From the NCBI GenBank assembly GCA_030153605.1, contig JASKLO010000005.1:18129-82128 (forward strand): a DNA stretch of 64,000 bases, read 5' to 3'. Within the stretch, counting starts at the first letter, position 1. Each line of letters opens with the position of its first letter. Source of the DNA: Thermosipho sp. (in: thermotogales). Lineage in GTDB: Bacteria > Thermotogota > Thermotogae > Thermotogales > Fervidobacteriaceae. The notes below the pieces were generated by a model. It did not search any database. It was not told the DNA's origin and saw nothing but the letters and a program-made list of their open reading frames with translations. This document shows, piece after piece, positions 63,493 to 64,000 of the stretch. The translations under genes were made by a program, and so were the position numbers.

Positions 63493-64000
63493 TGTTGAAT
63501 AGATTTAAAAGTGAGTAAAAATTAATTCTTATAAATTTTATTCTTGAGTATGCTTTGTTAATCTGAAAGAATATGGTGAATAAATGATTTAGAATAACAA
63601 ACGGGATTATATTCATTAAAAGGAGCTTTAAAAAAAATAATTATTTTGGATTTTGGATGTAGATTAAAATCGATAATCTGAAATGGATGTATTATCGGCT
63701 GGGAAATATCAATGTTATGTTCCTGAATTTTGGAATAATAATTGATAGTATTAATTTGACAATTATCAATATTAAAGAGTGTATATTTTCGTAAATGAAG
63801 TTTGTGTAATATTTATTTACTTTTTTGTACTGCCAACCTTCTTGTTGCATTTTTGTGAAATGTTGTTCGAATAAATATGCTATTTTATTATATAAATTAA
63901 TATTTGGCAATTAAAATAACTTTTTTAAATATCTATAAAATGCAATTATACGTTTTAATTGTATTTTAATTAAAAAAATGTCAAATTATAGATTAGAAAA
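63493..64000. other. Gene-poor right end of the window
   Basis: About 500 bases without a supported gene. The only long frame is 63692-63910 on the minus strand (72 codons). It reads LYNKIAYLFEQHFTKMQQEGWQ and then becomes low-complexity Ile/Leu-rich. It starts with TTG without a ribosome-binding site, so it may be the front of an eroded gene. On the plus strand AAAAGGAG near 63618 is followed by a few protein-like codons (IIILDFG) and then stops. Neither piece can be named. Confidence 0.4.

Noticed and set aside
63636-63660. Start of a GMP synthase relic (IIILDFG)
   Set aside because: Only seven residues resemble the family and the following codons do not; too short to claim.
1-64000. CRISPR array, prophage or intact insertion sequence
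   Set aside because: No regularly spaced direct repeats, no integrase, capsid or transposase genes, and no paired terminal inverted repeats were seen.

Overview
The window looks like a chromosomal segment of a thermophilic, anaerobic, fermentative bacterium of the Thermotogales. It is very AT-rich. It has a maltosyltransferase next to a type I pullulanase of Thermotoga type, a two-domain protein disulfide oxidoreductase beside thioredoxin reductase, and a Na+-pumping NQR/RNF-type complex. Base composition and gene content fit Thermosipho (or Marinitoga) better than Thermotoga. That assignment is inference, because no rRNA gene is present.

Layout. 1-3.5 kb: end of a GT4 glycosyltransferase and mnmG, then a decayed glutamate dehydrogenase relic that the ORF track misses. 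3.8-9.5 kb (minus): mreB, an EamA transporter, a LOG-like protein, ileS and a stand-alone response regulator. 9.5-14.1 kb (minus): an alpha-glucan operon (maltosyltransferase, pullulanase) behind a promoter with a LacI-type palindrome. 14.2-16.6 kb: an ABC-2 exporter whose ATPase gene carries a one-base frameshift. 16.8-20 kb: a large O-antigen-ligase-like membrane protein. 20.1-27 kb (minus): a Fur-family regulator with its own 19-bp operator, a Zn/Mn ABC importer, ribF, nth, a DegT aminotransferase and a purine permease. 27.1-29.9 kb (plus): YjbQ, a shikimate-kinase-like protein, HU and a MATE exporter. 29.9-36.1 kb: addAB. 36.2-38.7 kb: a DpnII-type (GATC) restriction-modification system with an unusual second methyltransferase. 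38.8-42.9 kb (plus): galE, a secreted esterase, an L,D-transpeptidase and an SDR. 42.9-48.9 kb (minus): a thiol-redox operon (PDO, TrxB, glutaredoxin, a 33-residue micro-ORF, secreted thioredoxin, CcdA, OsmC) that runs into glgX. 49.2-51.3 kb (plus): a GpgS/MpgS-like glycosyltransferase overlapping an RpiR regulator. 51.4-52.7 kb: a DUF438/hemerythrin/PAS protein under a Crp/Fnr-like palindrome. 52.8-56.1 kb (minus): a CsoR-controlled copper operon whose copA start region is frameshifted in an A7 run. 56.1 kb: tRNA-Ser(CGA). 56.5-60.8 kb (minus): nqrBCDEF-like genes without nqrA/rnfC, followed by an unknown 153-residue gene. 60.9-61.4 kb: an unidentified gene relic. 61.4-63.4 kb: a Nudix hydrolase, a small membrane protein and DUF1015. 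The last 500 bases hold nothing that can be named with confidence.

How the genes work together. Starch-like glucans would be debranched outside or at the envelope by PulA and rearranged by the maltosyltransferase; GlgX handles storage glycogen. Catabolic NADH could drive the NqrF-BCDE pump. The PDO/TrxB/Grx/CcdA set would pass reducing power to cytoplasmic and extracytoplasmic disulfides. Copper and zinc (or manganese) homeostasis each have a local regulator with a visible operator.

Most notable: (1) the NqrA-less NQR/RNF hybrid with its unknown partner; (2) the gdhA relic with N- and C-terminal pieces fused by internal deletion; (3) the 33-residue micro-ORF with a strong ribosome-binding site, coupled to the secreted thioredoxin; (4) two genes broken by loss of one A in an A run, which could be sequencing error, real decay or slippage; (5) the GTAAC-type palindrome in front of the DUF438 protein. 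No CRISPR array, intact insertion sequence or prophage was seen.
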